NCBI RefSeq assembly: GCF_947623445.1
Contig: NC_135244.1
Span: forward strand, 16,864,860 to 16,928,859
From: Clavelina lepadiformis
Taxonomy: Eukaryota; Chordata; Ascidiacea; Aplousobranchia; Clavelinidae
DNA: 64,000 nucleotides
Direction of reading: 5' to 3'
The stretch's first letter is position 1, and the number at the start of each line of letters is the position of its first letter. Below, piece by piece: positions 12,232 to 26,106 of this stretch. The notes beneath the pieces were generated by a model, which saw nothing but the letters and a program-made list of their open reading frames with translations, made no database searches and was not told the origin of the DNA. A program made the position numbers and the translations under genes.

Positions 12232-13989
12232 TTTCACCCTGAAAAAGTGCGGAAAAAGTTTTTAATCATGGCAGATAGCAATAAAAGTAGTAATAATTCG
12301 TAATTACAATGAGAATTATCTCGTTACATTAGTATATTTATTTTATATAGTTGGTTTTGTCCTAAATATTTTCATTAATACAGTTTAATTTACGCCATCA
12401 ACATTACTTTTAAGATTTTGCAAAAACCACATTACTGGTTGCTACCAAACCTCCTTATGACAGTAACATAATGTTTCACAAAGACCACAATGAAACAAAG
12501 CCTTGGAAAACCGGAAACAAGCCTCGTAAAAACTTTAATGCATTCCTGGGAAACAGAAACGGTTGTGTTTGAGGAGGTAAATAAATATTTACACGTTAAA
12601 TTGTTTCTGTAGGAACGTGTTCTATTTTAATATTACGTAAGCTTCCAAAATGCCATAAACAGTATCATAAATTTAAGGTATTGTGCATAATGAATGTTCT
12701 TTAGCTCGTAACTAATGGAAAACGAGATTAATTGTTTTTAATCGCCACTTAAATGGTTTTACAACACAATTTATATTGCTTTATTATCGCTATTAACGAA
12801 TAGTTTCAGATTTTACTACTACTGCTATACGAGTACTTCTGTCTGGTATGATTCTTGCTGCAAACGTAGCAAACTTTCCTAATTGCATTACGTTACGGTA
12901 AAATTTAACGTTACTTTTTTATTTGGCATTATTCCACTTCTTCTTATATCCTGGTTTGTACATCTTTTGTAGACATATTTTCTTTTATATCTTCTTCGTC
13001 TTCTTCTTCTTATACAGATTGATCAGCGGTGAATTCGGCCTTTCAGTTTTATTTCTTTATCTACCGCCTATAGTCTACTCTACAGGTATTAGCTGTGTAC
13101 AGCTTTGTCATGTAAATTGCTTGACGATGTCCATGCAAATGAGTTTCGCCTTCCTCTTGGTCTTTTCCCGGCAATTGTGCTGGTAAATAGGTTTGAATAT
13201 AACTAAAATATTCTTCTTTTAAACAAAAAATTTTCACGAATAGAGTAATATTTCATATAAGCTGATACATACCAATAGCATATATACAAACTTTACAGTT
13301 GTTGGATTTTAAGTTTTTCATGCAAGCTTTGTTGGTTAAGATTAACAGATTCCAATAACTTTCACCTGTCCCTTCCAAGTACAAACTTATTGGAATAATT
13401 GAGATTCTATATATCACTTTTGGAAAACCAATCTAGGTTTGTGATCAATAACTATGCGCTCATTGGTTAAGTCGCATATTACAGTCTGGTTTTGGATTTT
13501 AGGCTTGAAAGGAATTCAAACAGAAGCATATGTCTAAGAGCTTGATTGCTCCTTACCGTTAATAATATTGCTATCCAACCATAAATAATTTGGAAATGCA
13601 AACTATTGATTACCTGCTGTTTCAGGTTTAAGTTACAAATATAGCTTTTGTCGGCTAAAAAAATTATTTGTAGATAATACTGTAAAATGTTACTGTCTTT
13701 CTCTTAAAGACAGAAACCTAATTAGGCTACATTATTAGTTTACAACACTTCTTCCAATCCCGTATAAATAAATTATGTCATTTTTATGCATAATCCGTCA
13801 TCATGTGCAGTACGTATGCGTATTATCATGCGAAAGAATAAACAGTAGCTTTTTCGATTTTGTGGTTCATATCTAATTACAAAGACTAAATAATTATAAC
13901 ATTAGCTGATGAAAGGAATGTGAATTGTATGCTATAGCGCATAAAAATATAAATAGATATTAAATAACAAGAAGCAATTTATAGCGAAT
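12232..13989. other. Intergenic, no gene seen
   Basis: About 1.8 kb between the start of esterase copy B and the stop of the elongase gene. It should hold the copy B promoter and the elongase 3' UTR. The 87-codon + strand frame near 12923-13186 is hydrophobic low-complexity sequence from T-rich DNA, without splice or family support. Confidence 0.5.
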
Positions 13990-16349
13990 TCAGTTATGTT
14001 TCTTTGAATATATTTCTTGTTCTTCTGGTTTTCCACTTCGTTTGCATAGTTGGCTGTCAACTTGTTGTTGTCGTTGTTTTAAATACGTTTTGACCCAAAA
14101 ATCGGCAAATAAGATAAAGAAGACAATCCCTGAGGCAAAACAAAAAGTTTTGAACACAATTTAAAACTGAAATCTTTCATAGCAGTTCAAGCAGTTTGGT
14201 AAATAGAACAATTATGGGAGTTTTCATGCTAACATAATATAGTGAAAGACTACATAATTGGCTTACCACTGGCCAACAATATATATACGAAAGCAGTTGC
14301 ATAGTTGCAATCATTGAAGAGTAATATATTCAACAAGTGTGCGGTTGTGGTGCAAAACTGTACCTGGAACCAAAACATGGTAGTGTATTACTCAGCGTAT
14401 CATAACAAGTGATAGCCTAATTGAAGTACCGAGTTTTCAATGCAGCGTTTTACTTTTAGTCAATCTTCAGCAATCTACAAAGTATGTTTAAGGATCATAT
14501 GACAGCAAGTAAGTAGGTTATATCATGTGTCTTTAACTAATATCTTTTTATCCAAACAGTAAAATCTTAACAACCAATTAGTAAAGCATTTATAACCAAA
14601 ATCTTTCACAAGTTTTTTGATTTAAAACAGTGTTTCTAACGCCTAAAATAAAGTATTCAAAATAATTTTGGAACCACTGAACCGGAACGTTGAGTGCAGC
14701 TTATATCACAAGATAAGAACAAACGTTTACCATTTGAAGTGCAGTAAGATACTTTTTCCACCAAAGGTACTTCCGGTAGGAGGGACCCATGGCCGAAATC
14801 CCGTAGTATATGTACATTATGACATGAACAAGTGAATTTATCGGAGCGTGAAACGTACCGAGACCACCTGAGAATATTAGAAATAGGCAAACATAAACGT
14901 TATTACTGTAGCTGCATTTTTTGTATATTGTATTGTGTACATTTTTTGTTTATTGTAGCTGAATTTGTTTTTTCAACTCGGGCTTAAAACATGTCACGCG
15001 GAAATAAAAGTGCGCAGGACTGGGCAGCATGCACGCAGGGGTATAGCCTACCGGTCCCAGAAACGAAACGTGAAATTGCATATTTAATGTAGTACACGCT
15101 AGATTCATGCTGTTGAGCGTTATAAAGCACGTGCTGCATAAGCCACGTTTGGTTCGCAAGTGATTATGTCATCATATTACCTGGTGTAAATTTGAATCCC
15201 CACCACCATATGTAAGCCATGTAACTGTGGTGGAATACGTGCAGGAATGTTATCTGATTGGTTTTCTTCTTCAAGACGAAAAAGTACTGCACATATTAGA
15301 GGGTTTATCCAGCTATCTATGACTTAAGATATTGTAATTAATAAAATATTTAACAGGCAATTTTTTGTTGTGCAGTGCTGTTGACTGATAAAAGTGAACC
15401 GACATAAGTATCGTCTGAACTTAATGAAAATAGAAGTAAAATGACCATAAAAGAATTCAGTAACCGTGCATTAATTCCTGGCTTACTTACAGTGTCGAAG
15501 AATTCAATATGCTTTGACATCCAGAAGAGAAAGCAGGCTCGTTGCATGCGGAGAGCTTGGGGAGATCGGGAAAAATCGCATTCTTGGCAAACCAGCGAAT
15601 AACCGTTTGCCCATCCCCCGGCCAATAGCTATATAGACAGCGACATCTCATTACCAAGCCCTTGTTTCTTTTTTGCTTTTATTTATCTCAGAAAATTTTA
15701 ACCACACGAATTCACTTATAAGTTACATTATTACTGGAAAAGCCGCTCCTTCAACTCATTTTTAAGCAATTAAAATTTTGCTTGTGTTATTACATTGCGG
15801 TATAATTGCACGATTTACCTCATAAAAGGTGTAAGAGGAGAACGCCACCATAAGGAAGTTATACGTGACGATAATTTCCCGCATATTATAAGCTTTCCGG
15901 TTTTTCATTAAACGTGGTCCGACGTAGACAACGATTAACAAATAGAAGATGACATGAAGGGTGTTAATTAAGGGGGAATCGGTAAATGGATAATCGTCCG
16001 CCCTGGGATCTATAAGCAATAGCATTAAAACCATGAGCATATCTGCTTTCAATATATGTCGGCCTATCCCTAAAATAAGGCTGCTTAGATATTATTGTTA
16101 TTTATGGTAGCAGGCCTACGTAGCGATTCGTAGGTCGTACCCATAACAATGAATCGCTTAAGACTAATCTCAATCAATCTAAAACAACACAAATATTGGA
16201 AAATGGTTAGATAACTTATACGGGATCTTACATGATGCATATCTTGTATAGTTTTGTCATTAGCCTGCTAAATAGTTGATGCTATTACCTGCCAAAGCCA
16301 TAGTTTCGTTGTACAACTTGTTGACTTTTTTCATCAAGCTTACAGACAT
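13990..16349 (-). CDS. Fatty-acid elongase (ELOVL family)
   Basis: Seven exons give 289 codons in one frame: 16289-16349, 15819-16009, 15491-15628, 15181-15286, 14731-14867, 14267-14363, 13990-14129. The start is the only in-frame ATG of exon 1, at 16349. All four elongase signatures are present: KHIEFFDT (KxxExxDT), HVFHH (HxxHH), HVIMYIYY (HxxMYxYY) and TALQMVQ (TxxQxxQ). DPRADDYP near the N-terminus and several membrane segments also fit. The last residues, KKHN, match the KKxx ER-retrieval signal. The product is the ER condensing enzyme (3-ketoacyl-CoA synthase) of very-long-chain fatty-acid elongation. Phe in the His box (HVFHH, not HVYHH) points towards the ELOVL1/4/7 side rather than ELOVL2/5. 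The subfamily is not certain. Confidence 0.95.
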
Positions 16350-17690
16350 GATGGTAGCCTTTTGTTTGTATATAGCTTTTCCAACCAGTACAAGAGTTTG
16401 TTTAAAGCGTATTTGCTGTATGTAGCTGTGCAACAAACCTAACAATATTTTATGAGAAAGCTGTCTTAAAAGCTAAAAAAGTCATGACAATGTTCTCAAA
16501 GTTTTCTTGATATAGCTAACGAAAAGATATCGTTAAATTGAAAATATAAAAAATTCACATTTTCGCACATTTACGCTTAGAATTTCACACTTTTACTTAA
16601 AATTTGCTTTCTGAACGGCATAAATCTTGCATTTTCATTTGCCAAATATATGTATAACCTGATAACCAGTAACTACAACATGAGAGCGGTAACATCATTT
16701 CCATTCAGTCTTGTTAAAGCAAATTTCTTTTTTATTTCTAACCTCCGTCTTACATTTGAAACACTAAACGCCATAACCTTAACCAAATATTCCCTTACAG
16801 TGCTAACTCAATACGTTTTTAAAACCAATAGCTACAGGCTGACTGATGGGCATAATGTTGTGCGAAAGCAAATTGACTCTGTGGCCATAGCAGTAAAGCA
16901 ATACCAAAAGGCAATACTTAATTTCTTTACCAGAAGAAAATGACATATATGAGCGACATATTATTTGCGTGTTGATATTCCATGACGACAAATCGTTTTC
17001 TCTTCTCCCCCACGCACACACTGTGACACACATCCTACATTTAGGCTCAAAATGACTGTCGAGCATGCTTATCCTGGGATAACAAGGTCATTGCTTAGCC
17101 TCTCAGTCTTATCATATAAGAAAGCGTCTGGAGAGAAAAGTTTGAGAAACACTGAGTTATATGGTTTGTCTATGACAAATAAAAACTTTTATAATCATAA
17201 TTAAGTTAGTATAAATGAAGAGAGAGAGTTTTCTGTAAGTAGACAGTAAAGTGCTTTGTACAAAATAAATACAACACTTTTAGGCCAATGTTTTCACAGT
17301 TTCACAGTTCTTTATTTCGTATATTTTATTTCAAAATTAATTAATTAAATTACCTTAGCGTGTTGACAAGTTCAAAATGTATGTTTTGTTCTCAGAGATT
17401 TGGCGCTTTTAATTATTACATCATTTATATGCAACCATTTTGCGATAATGGTTTACACGTATATCCCTTTACATATTACTGTATAGTCTGCTTACTAAAC
17501 AAAATTTCGTATAGCTTGTTGATTTTGGTGCATTGCGCTATTTACAGCTATTAAATATAGGAAAAACCCTGTGTCTAAAGTTTAGGCTTACATGACGGAG
17601 CCACTTTGTGGCAATAAGTGAATCAAAATCAACTGAACAGTTTGCATCATCTACTACATGCACGTGAATGGTATAAAGCTAGACCTTGTT
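16350..17690. other. Intergenic, no gene seen
   Basis: 1.3 kb between the elongase start and the stop of the collagen/fibrinogen-like gene. A hAT-like right end (TTTGAGAAACACTG) sits near 17140-17153, but I could not pair it with a left end and target duplication. Nothing coding is supported. Confidence 0.5.
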
Positions 17691-19414
17691 TTATCCTTGC
17701 CGGCCAGTACATACAAGGGGACCCAACATAAACCAGGCGTTTTCTTCGTTGTCGCCATTGTCACCAAACAAAAAGCCGGTTACTGGCAAAGCATCTTTGG
17801 TGGTCAAGAAGCCCTCATCTAATGCTTCAGGGGCAGAGTTTTTATCACAATTGCATTTCCAGACAGGATCAACGCAGCTACCTACACAAAAAATATGTAT
17901 GTAAGCTATATATACGTTCATTGTAAACAATTTATCAGTTGTAATTTATTTAAAAACAATCTAATACAGCGATATCATTACCAGTCTCCCCGCAAGCGCA
18001 GTAATAATCCCTGCCAGACGTTGCCCCTCCCCAATAGTGCATAGCAATACCGCCACGTGATAGCCAGGCGGCGGCCGGGCTATTTCGAAATAGAAACACG
18101 CTTTGGCATCGAAACTGAAATTATAGAGAAACTGTTGTGTATGAGTTACAGGTAAAATGAATGAGGTTAAGGATAAGCAAGCAATTGTTTTGTGAAGCTT
18201 CTTTTAGCTATTGGCCTTCAATGTTATAGCTATATGTCCCATATTGTCAAGTTGTGCGTTGACGTAAACTATCCAAACACATTGAGCAGGTATTTCTATT
18301 TTTCAAAGACGTTCTTATGTAGGCTTACAAGTTTTGAAAATTGTACGCATTTGCGGTATTTGTTGCAAGTTGAAAGTGACTGCGTTTCTTCTCACCTTGA
18401 CATATTGTTTGCACTCTGCAGACAAGTTTGCTATTTGTATCATTACTTCAAGAGGTAAGTTGTAATTCACCGACACTTCAGAACATTTTCGTGCTTCACA
18501 CCTCTCCACTTCTATCTCGCCAGTGAGATCATGGTTCATAATTGTAGCTGAACGAGTAAGACGACAGAAAGAAATAATGCTAAAAGATCTTATATGCAAT
18601 GTATAACGACAAAAGAAATAGCCGGATACAGCTGAATCAAAAAAATGGGTTGACTGAATTTGAATCTGAAAAGCTGAATCTATGAAAATATTATTACAAA
18701 TGCGGCTATACACAATCCTTATTCTTCTTTCTAACTACGTTTCCATACCAGCGGAATGTTGTGAAAAGTTGCAGTATACATAGACCGGCTGAAATCTGGT
18801 TGGGTCCGGCGAAATTAAGTAATAGCCGGATTCGAAATCGAGCTCATCGTAATAAGCGCATGTACTTGGTGGAACACGAAGAGCATCTGCAAGTTAGAGC
18901 AGTTTATACTAGTAGACATATACTGGTAATTACAGTAATCAATTATATTAACATTGTCTAGACTCAAGCTTAATTCTATGGTAGGCGTTATAGAAACTTT
19001 TTAATGTGCTTTGTGGCTTTTCAAAGTGCAAACAAAGTATACGAGAGGTCTAATAAGCCTATATACCTAATTGTCTTTTCGCCAAAGTGAGTTCTTCTTC
19101 AACTTTTGCTAGGCGATTTTCCAGGCCTTCCGTTCTTGCAGATTCTCCCTAAACTTTTAGTGTTAGTTTTGAACTTCTAGGACCTAAATAATTGTGCTTA
19201 CTTTCTGCCCGGGTTCTCCCTTCTGCCCGCGGGGTCCGCTTTTTCCTTGGACCCTTTGCATGTTTCTTTCTGGTGCTATGAAAGGGGCGACATGGTCGGG
19301 GGCGTAATTGTAGTATATATGGGTTGAACCGGTACATGCTGAACTATTAGGGTTGTTGGTTTGAGGCAGCACAGCTGGCAACATGAAAAGGGAACAAAGG
19401 ACTATGTTCAGCAT
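17691..19414 (-). CDS. Secreted collagen-stalk protein with CNTNAP-type fibrinogen-like domain
   Basis: Six exons give 302 codons in one frame: 19202-19414, 19067-19148, 18749-18886, 18396-18547, 17982-18114, 17691-17881. The ATG at 19414 opens a signal peptide (MLNIVLCSLFMLPAVL). Six Gly-X-Y triplets follow at residues 57-74 (GKS GPR GQK GEP GQK GES), then a heptad-like helix of about 24 residues (LENRLAKVEEELTLAKRQL), then a Cys-rich domain of about 200 residues. That domain has FESGYYLISPD, VYVYCNF, MNHDLTGEIEVERCEA, CKQYV, MHYWGG, YYCACGE, WKCNCDK and MLGPLVC, matching in order the fibrinogen-like domain of contactin-associated proteins (CNTNAP). No laminin-G domains or membrane anchor are present. 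The architecture parallels collectins and ficolins: a trimerising collagen/coiled-coil stalk with a recognition head. Ligand binding is inference. Confidence 0.85.
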
Positions 19415-20159
19415 GCTCTCCTAAAGGCTATACTATAAACAAAATGTGAGGTATTAATGTTATGTTAACTTCTTTTGTGTTGATTACGTAGCTCTTTTGT
19501 TTAATGGCAAGCCATATGCAACATAATGCGCAGTTGGCAAAAACCTTTCATCACATTTTTCGTGAATCAGTAATAGCTCATTTCGAGCCGAACTAAATCA
19601 GCTATCTTATGCGTCCAAGAATAACTAGAAGTACGAATCTTCTTTTATATACTGTATACAGTATAAATCTGACGGTAAACGGACTTCACTGCATTTGTGA
19701 ATCCGCTTCAAACGGAACGCTTTTCTAAGTGTGGACTGTTAAGGACTATTAAGTTAACTTTCAAGATGCTTGAAACTTTCTTCAAAATCTAGCCTTGGTA
19801 GAGCAATAACAACTTGCACGTGACCGGAGGCGATTGAAATCGTTTCATGAGCTATAAGGTAGCTGTTTTGTCCTGCGAGCAATCAGCGCTGTATGGCGTC
19901 TACTTTGGAGTTTTGATAATACTGAGTTTATGTGTTTCGTGTTGTCAAACCCCACATTGAAACAGGAAAATCACATTCAAACCGGCAAATCTTTTCTATA
20001 CAATGGCTTATCAGCAGGGTATTAACTAATGCAAAGAAATATTTATTCGATATACGTCAAATAAATAGGAAAAATAGTTGTTCTGAAATTGGTAAAATGA
20101 AATACACTGTACAAAAGGAACTCCAGCATAGGTATAAAGAAAATGATAGAGAACAATTT
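19415..20159. other. Short intergenic spacer
   Basis: 745 bp between two same-strand genes, presumably the promoter of the collagen/fibrinogen-like gene and the 3' UTR of the Ig gene. I see nothing else. Confidence 0.5.
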
Positions 20160-23100
20160 TCACGATGACAGATACAAAGTCAATGTCAACAGCACAGCAG
20201 TTATGATCACATAGAACCACTCTTTGTGACGACGGAATAGGGCCGAACCTGCATTAAAAAACGAATTTATTACATTTTTACATCAAAGCACCTAAAGCTA
20301 TATATGCTAATATCTTTTTATGTAAAACAAAACAATATATGCCTTTTTGCAGAGAGTTATACGAAGCTATTTAGCATGCGGCCAGTTTAAAGTGAAGAAA
20401 CGTTTTTGTTTGCTACGCAATCCTTCGTTTGTTGTGGTGGTTTCAAATGCGACTTGTACAAAATGTTAGAATTATGTTCAAAGTTTTGTAGTAAATTTCA
20501 ATTGTGCGTGGTTTGCTATTAACTGAAAACGACTCATCAATCTTTGTTCAGTAAAATTTGTTCTTAAAGCTTATGCTTATGTTCATGATAATAAAAAACG
20601 AGAAGCTTGGTAAGAAACGTTAGTTAAAAAAGTTGACCTCAAACGTAAGAAACCATATTACCAAAATTGACCATATTAACAAAAGCTAAAACCCAAAGCT
20701 TTCATAAAAACATGTCGAGTCTTATCTATGTTCCATGGTAACAAACGGGCGTTGCACTCTTCCAAAGGAATAGTCATCAAACGAAAAGTATCACAACTTA
20801 CCAGAGCTCCTGCCACCCGAATTTGATGGTGACGTAGTTCTACGGGGATGGCGTTTGATGAAATTTCTCGCAGTTTCTTAAAATGACAGAATATGATTAT
20901 ATGGAAACTTTTTCCTTCAATGCAACAACGGCAAATTTCGTTTTATAACGATGGTTTTGCAAGATACAAACGGATATGGACCGAATTTCAACAAAAATTG
21001 TGCTTTTGATACATCTACCAACAACGTGAGATGTTTCACAGACATATCTGATGCTGTAAGTTTCAGCAAAGTGGCACGATACAGTACAATAATACTGTAG
21101 ACCATACCGACGGCAGAACACACACTGCTACTAATTTACTGTACCTACTCGACTTTCGTGATGGCGGCGTAGCCAAACTTTTTTGCGGCGTTTGCGTTGT
21201 GGTTGACTTCACAGTTGCCACAATGATGTCATCTATCTTGGAGCGGTTGTACGACTGGCTCGGTATTATATTGACGGTGGATGTCGTTGTTGAGCTTGTC
21301 GAAATGGTTGTAGTGTCTGCATTTTTTGGCAATGAAAATACTTAATGATGTCAAACCTTTTAAGAACATAAAATGTCATATGACATAGATCAAAGATCAA
21401 AGTGGATCTTCTTCAAGCATACAGGAAGCTATTTCCACACTATTTGCACCACCATGTATAAACCATGCGCACTACGATCACTCTTCCCATACTTTACTTA
21501 ATATTTTTATACTTTACCACTTTGCTGTAAAATAGACTACTACGATAAAATATTGTGAGTAGCTATCTAACTACTAAATCATAGGCAACGTGTAAAGGGC
21601 ACGTGTATATTGTAATTGAGCGACAAAAACAATATTTCAATAACCATACCGTAAGGCGGACAGAGTAACAGAGCAACATGTGGTATTACGTCATCAAAAA
21701 GTTGTTTATGGCATGCCGAAGTTATTCCCCAGGGACATTACAAACACTTTAACCCAGCGTCAAGTTACACAAAAGAAGCATACCTCGTACTCAACACTTC
21801 CCAAGCGATTGATTCGCTATTTTCGATGAGTTATGGCAAAGTTTTAAAGACAACAACATCGTTTAGACTAGAGTCTAAACTAAACTTTAGACTAATAAGG
21901 CCTTTGAACGCTGAAATGCTATAGGGGAGTGGGTTGCCACCTCAGAATTATCACGGCCTGTTTCCAGACTTATTAAACATTCTGTTTACATTTACGTATG
22001 ATAAAGTATGTTTTCACATTTTTAGGAAGAGTCACACAGAAAAATAATAAAATTACACTTGCATCGACAAAGCAACTTTGTTTTTAACAATGCAACGCAT
22101 CATTCCTTAACATGCATCTGTGTTGCAAGGTGCGGAGGTTTGTTGAATGACACTAGCAAGATTGATGTTTCCCTTATTTTCATATTCTTAACGCTGCTTC
22201 AGTAAACACATGACACTTTCTCCAATTATGAGAATGCATTAACGCATTCGCAAAATTTGCATTGTATTTTAATAACGATCAAAAAATTTTTATATGTTTT
22301 ACTGCCTATAGTACAAGCTTGTAAATATTCGCAAAAGCATGTAACAAACTTTCTACTTGGAAAGATTCGCTTTTAACACATTCTTTGTATAACTTTAATA
22401 CCTTCGCCACATTTTAGATCTCTGATAGGGGCCTCTTCTATTCGCCAGTGTTGATAGACGTTGACATTTTCTTTGAATCTGTTAGGGCTGTTACTAGCGC
22501 GACATTGGTAGACTCCTTCATCTACTTTCTCAGCGTCTTTAATGATCAAAGTGCTGCGGACAACGTAAAATTCCTGCGTCGACGAAAACACATGATTTTA
22601 ATTGTTATACCAAGCAATCATGTTAGACCGCCGCAAATTAAATGAAAACAGACATTACTAATGACGAAGTCGAAATTTTGCTAGGGCTTCAATGTTTACA
22701 CAATATGTTGTGCTGCCGTTAACATTTAAGTATTCATACTTCGATGTGAACTGCAACTCTTCCTTCCCTGTCAAGTTCAATGAGTTTGCCCGGTTTTGAC
22801 GTCATCGCTTCTGAATCCCAATACCACCATTCTATATCCGGAGTTTTGGTTTGGCCCTAAAAATCGGAAATTAAAAAAGTTACAACGTAAAGCAAACTTA
22901 TTTTTCATAAGATATTTTGGGTATGAGCTTCTATTATATTAGCTTTATTGGCTTAGTATAATTAAAGTAAACGTTCGCAACTTGTCAAAAAAAAGGCGTT
23001 TCTTTCTAAAATCTAAATCACAGAGTTAATACCCGTTTACAGTTACGAGAATAAAACTAACTGCAAAATTTTAAACAAACTCATACCAAGTACATTATAC

Positions 23101-26100
23101 CAATCGCATTGAAAACAAACAAGTGGTTAACAACACATGTTTCTCACAGCGCAATTTAGCTGGTCCGCTACAAGGGTTTCGTACATTTTTAAAAAGGCGC
23201 CTCCCGCGTAACATATAAAAAAGTGAGTGCATTTGTAATTAAAAAGTTTTGTTTTATTTATAAACGTGTTTGCTTTGTCAAACTAAAAAATCGTTCATCT
23301 TGCTTCATCGATGGAAAGTTATCGTTTGTAAACTTCTTTATCAACAAAATAGAGTCGACAACTCTTTAATTAATTACTGTGGTGCTACAAAATAGTGGTG
23401 TAGGCCTACATAATATTTGTGAAAAGCCAAGCTTCAAAGAATGTGCAAGGTAGTTTATTATTTCTAAAACCGTAACAGTAGGCTGCAACATATCGCAGAA
23501 TAAACAGGGCTGCCCGCTTACAATTCCAACTTGCATATTAGAGTACAGCCTATAATAATTATTAGTTTGATATTTTAGGAACAACATAACTGTTGATCAG
23601 TTGATGACATATACGCATAACGCACCGAGACAACACGCATGCTACATGAACAAAAGGGAGGAAACATAGCATGTCATTTTTCAATCAAACCGCGCTGTCG
23701 GCAAAAATTAGCAGCTAGTAAGCGTCTTTAACCTTTCGCTGTTGACCACTAGCCTTGGCTATGCACGTCATCTTCAATTCGTCGCCGCACTTTGCACCGA
23801 TGACGTCATCTGGTCTTTGCAGTATGTCGGTGCCGTGTCGTCCTGAAGAAAATCAAATATTAATGGAACAGATAGGCCTATATCGATTGGCGCGCTAGTG
23901 GGAAAAAGCATTATTGCATCTGACATATAGACTAATGCCAAACAAAGCGCTGAACTATAATCTTTTCACGAGCAATTTAACGCGCACACGCTCAGTTTAA
24001 CACAATGCTTATATCTGTGGGATATATGAAAAGCGACAACCAAACGCCACCGGCTTGATGGTTGTTTATTATACCTGACAGAATTGTCACCTAGGAAATG
24101 GCTAATAAATTTGCACGTGTATTGGTCTTTTAAGTGTAATTCAATTTCAGTAACTTAACACGATAATTATAGTTCTAATAAAATCTAGTAGATAGTTAAA
24201 GTCTAGCAGCCAGACTTCAGTTATTAATATTAAACCAAATGACGATTGACGAATATAGCCTTTCATGAGTAGAGAAGATACTGTTATTCAAACTCTCTGT
24301 CAGATAATAGAGCTGATTGTGTGACATCACTGCCCACTTCCAGCTGTCAGCTGCAGCAGTCTCCTATGCATTTTGTGTGCAGGGGCAATTTGGGCGCCAT
24401 TTGCATGACGTAACAATAGAAAGAGCTAATTCCGGTGATAAGCTATGGGCAGATGCAAATTATGTAACTACTCCAGCGCAATGTAGAAAACTTTACGTAA
24501 ATATGTTTAAAAGACAATATTTTGTTCAACATCAAACGTCAAAACATCGGCTTAAATAAATAAACAGTAGCTGTATAACAGATCAATCACAAAACATTGC
24601 TTCGTATTATAGAATCAATAACAGGTAAAGCGTCCTGCTATTCATACAAAAACCATGTGAAAAGCAATTATCACTGCGAAAAAGCAAAAAATACAAATTT
24701 TTTACGCAAACGATTTGGTAAGTTTTGGCCTATGTGTTCGTAATTTAAAGTAGCGCTGTATGTGATAATGATAACTAACTACTGCAGTAGCAAAAGCTAA
24801 AAATTAAGTACCAATAGCCTACATTCATCAATACAAGTAAATCATTTACTTTGATTGTACTGGCAATACCTAATCGTCACTTTAAGTTATTTGCAAACAC
24901 AATGCAAATTCCTGATAATGTGAAAAGCATGCCTTTCCAATGCATTGTAAAGAACCCGATTTGGAAAATATTTTAGCGCAATGATTTTGAATGGTCATTG
25001 TTTTGTCATAATTGGAAATCTCAGTTGCCGGTAAAAAACCAGACACATCCATTAAATGCAAAAGCGCAGAAATTAAATTGGGGCATGTCATTTGCATAAA
25101 ATCTATTTCATGAATGGATTCCTATTACGTTGGCCATTAACGCTGAGTCTGTGAATTAAAAACCATTGCATTAAGAGATAAGCACTTAACATTTATCATA
25201 ACGCGAGAACGCTGAAGGAAAACGGTTGTTTTTTTTCAAATTTCAAAAACTTGTTCTAAACACGTCCACCCAAAAGTATTACCAAAAACTTTGTTCTTAT
25301 AATATAATATCAAGATTCCATCAAAGCAAGCTAACAGGTAGGGAAGTACAAAACAGTGTACTCAATTATTCTACAATAGTCCATTCTGAATCCAGAACTT
25401 CGAATGCCGTTCTGGAATACTTTGAACTTTAAAAAGTTGAAGCCCCAGTAGTGCTATTCCTTTACATTTACAATAGGGCGACAACGTTCATAACCGTCAG
25501 ATGGTTGAAGTAAGATGACGACTGTCAAATTGACATGGATGCTATTCAAGTCATGAAGAACGGACTATACTAATTACCGTGCAACTCTTGGTGTCGCGAT
25601 CTGAAATGAAATCTACTGCGTGTGACAATAAAACCATTTTGTTATGAACAACACCGGTTTGTAAAATCATGAAATAAAATGAAAATAGGATGTAATTTTT
25701 TTGAATTTCGATTCTTATGGACCCGTTATTGAAAAGTAGGCAACGAGCATTCCTACTAGTCGGCTTGTTTATCCATACAGACCCATTCTCCAAGAAAGCT
25801 GTTCAAAATGGAAGGCGCAAAAAGTGTTTTACAACTTTCTCAAATAAAATTGCGATAGGCAGTATTTCACGTTAGGGCTACTCATTTACTTAAATATGGA
25901 AACCAAGCACAGAACGCTGAAGAAATCGTACTGCCGTAGTCGAGCTTTATCACTTAATCAAATGTGCGGATGCAAGCAATGTATTTACAGCTACACCTTA
26001 AATTTTAGCTAGCCTTACCAGCTGCTACGGTCCACATCAGTAATATCTGGCAGAAGTAAATCGACATTCTCGTGAGGTTGTTGGAAGTAACTTTCGCTTG

Positions 26101-26106
26101 CCACAT
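20160..26106 (-). CDS. Single-Ig-domain cell-surface protein with Ser/Thr-rich stalk
   Basis: Seven exons give 272 codons in one frame: 26019-26106, 23733-23842, 22740-22856, 22402-22573, 21149-21316, 20802-20876, 20160-20248. The start is the ATG at 26106. A second in-frame ATG 39 bases downstream begins a cleaner signal peptide (MSIYFCQILLMWTVAA). One Ig domain is spread over exons 2-4: Cys about 56 (LKMTCIAKA), a core Trp (DIEWWYWD, about 76), and the F-strand DEGVYQCRASN with Cys about 129. Exon 5 encodes a Ser/Thr-rich stalk (DTTTISTSSTTTSTV); exon 6 is basic and Ser/Gly-rich. The last exon ends in a hydrophobic stretch (WFYVIITAVLLTLTLYL) two residues before the stop. That fits a GPI signal, or a type I membrane protein with almost no cytoplasmic tail. 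Intron 1 is 2.2 kb; I found no further exon in it. I do not recognise a named family. A recognition or adhesion role is inference. Confidence 0.82.

Noticed and set aside
12923-13186. Hydrophobic + strand frame that could be a membrane peptide
   Set aside because: T-rich low-complexity sequence gives Phe/Leu/Tyr runs by composition. No splice or family support.
16799-17153. Possible hAT element from CAGTGCTAACTCAA to TTTGAGAAACACTG
   Set aside because: The right end looks real, but the proposed left end matches poorly and the 8-mers outside the ends do not agree.
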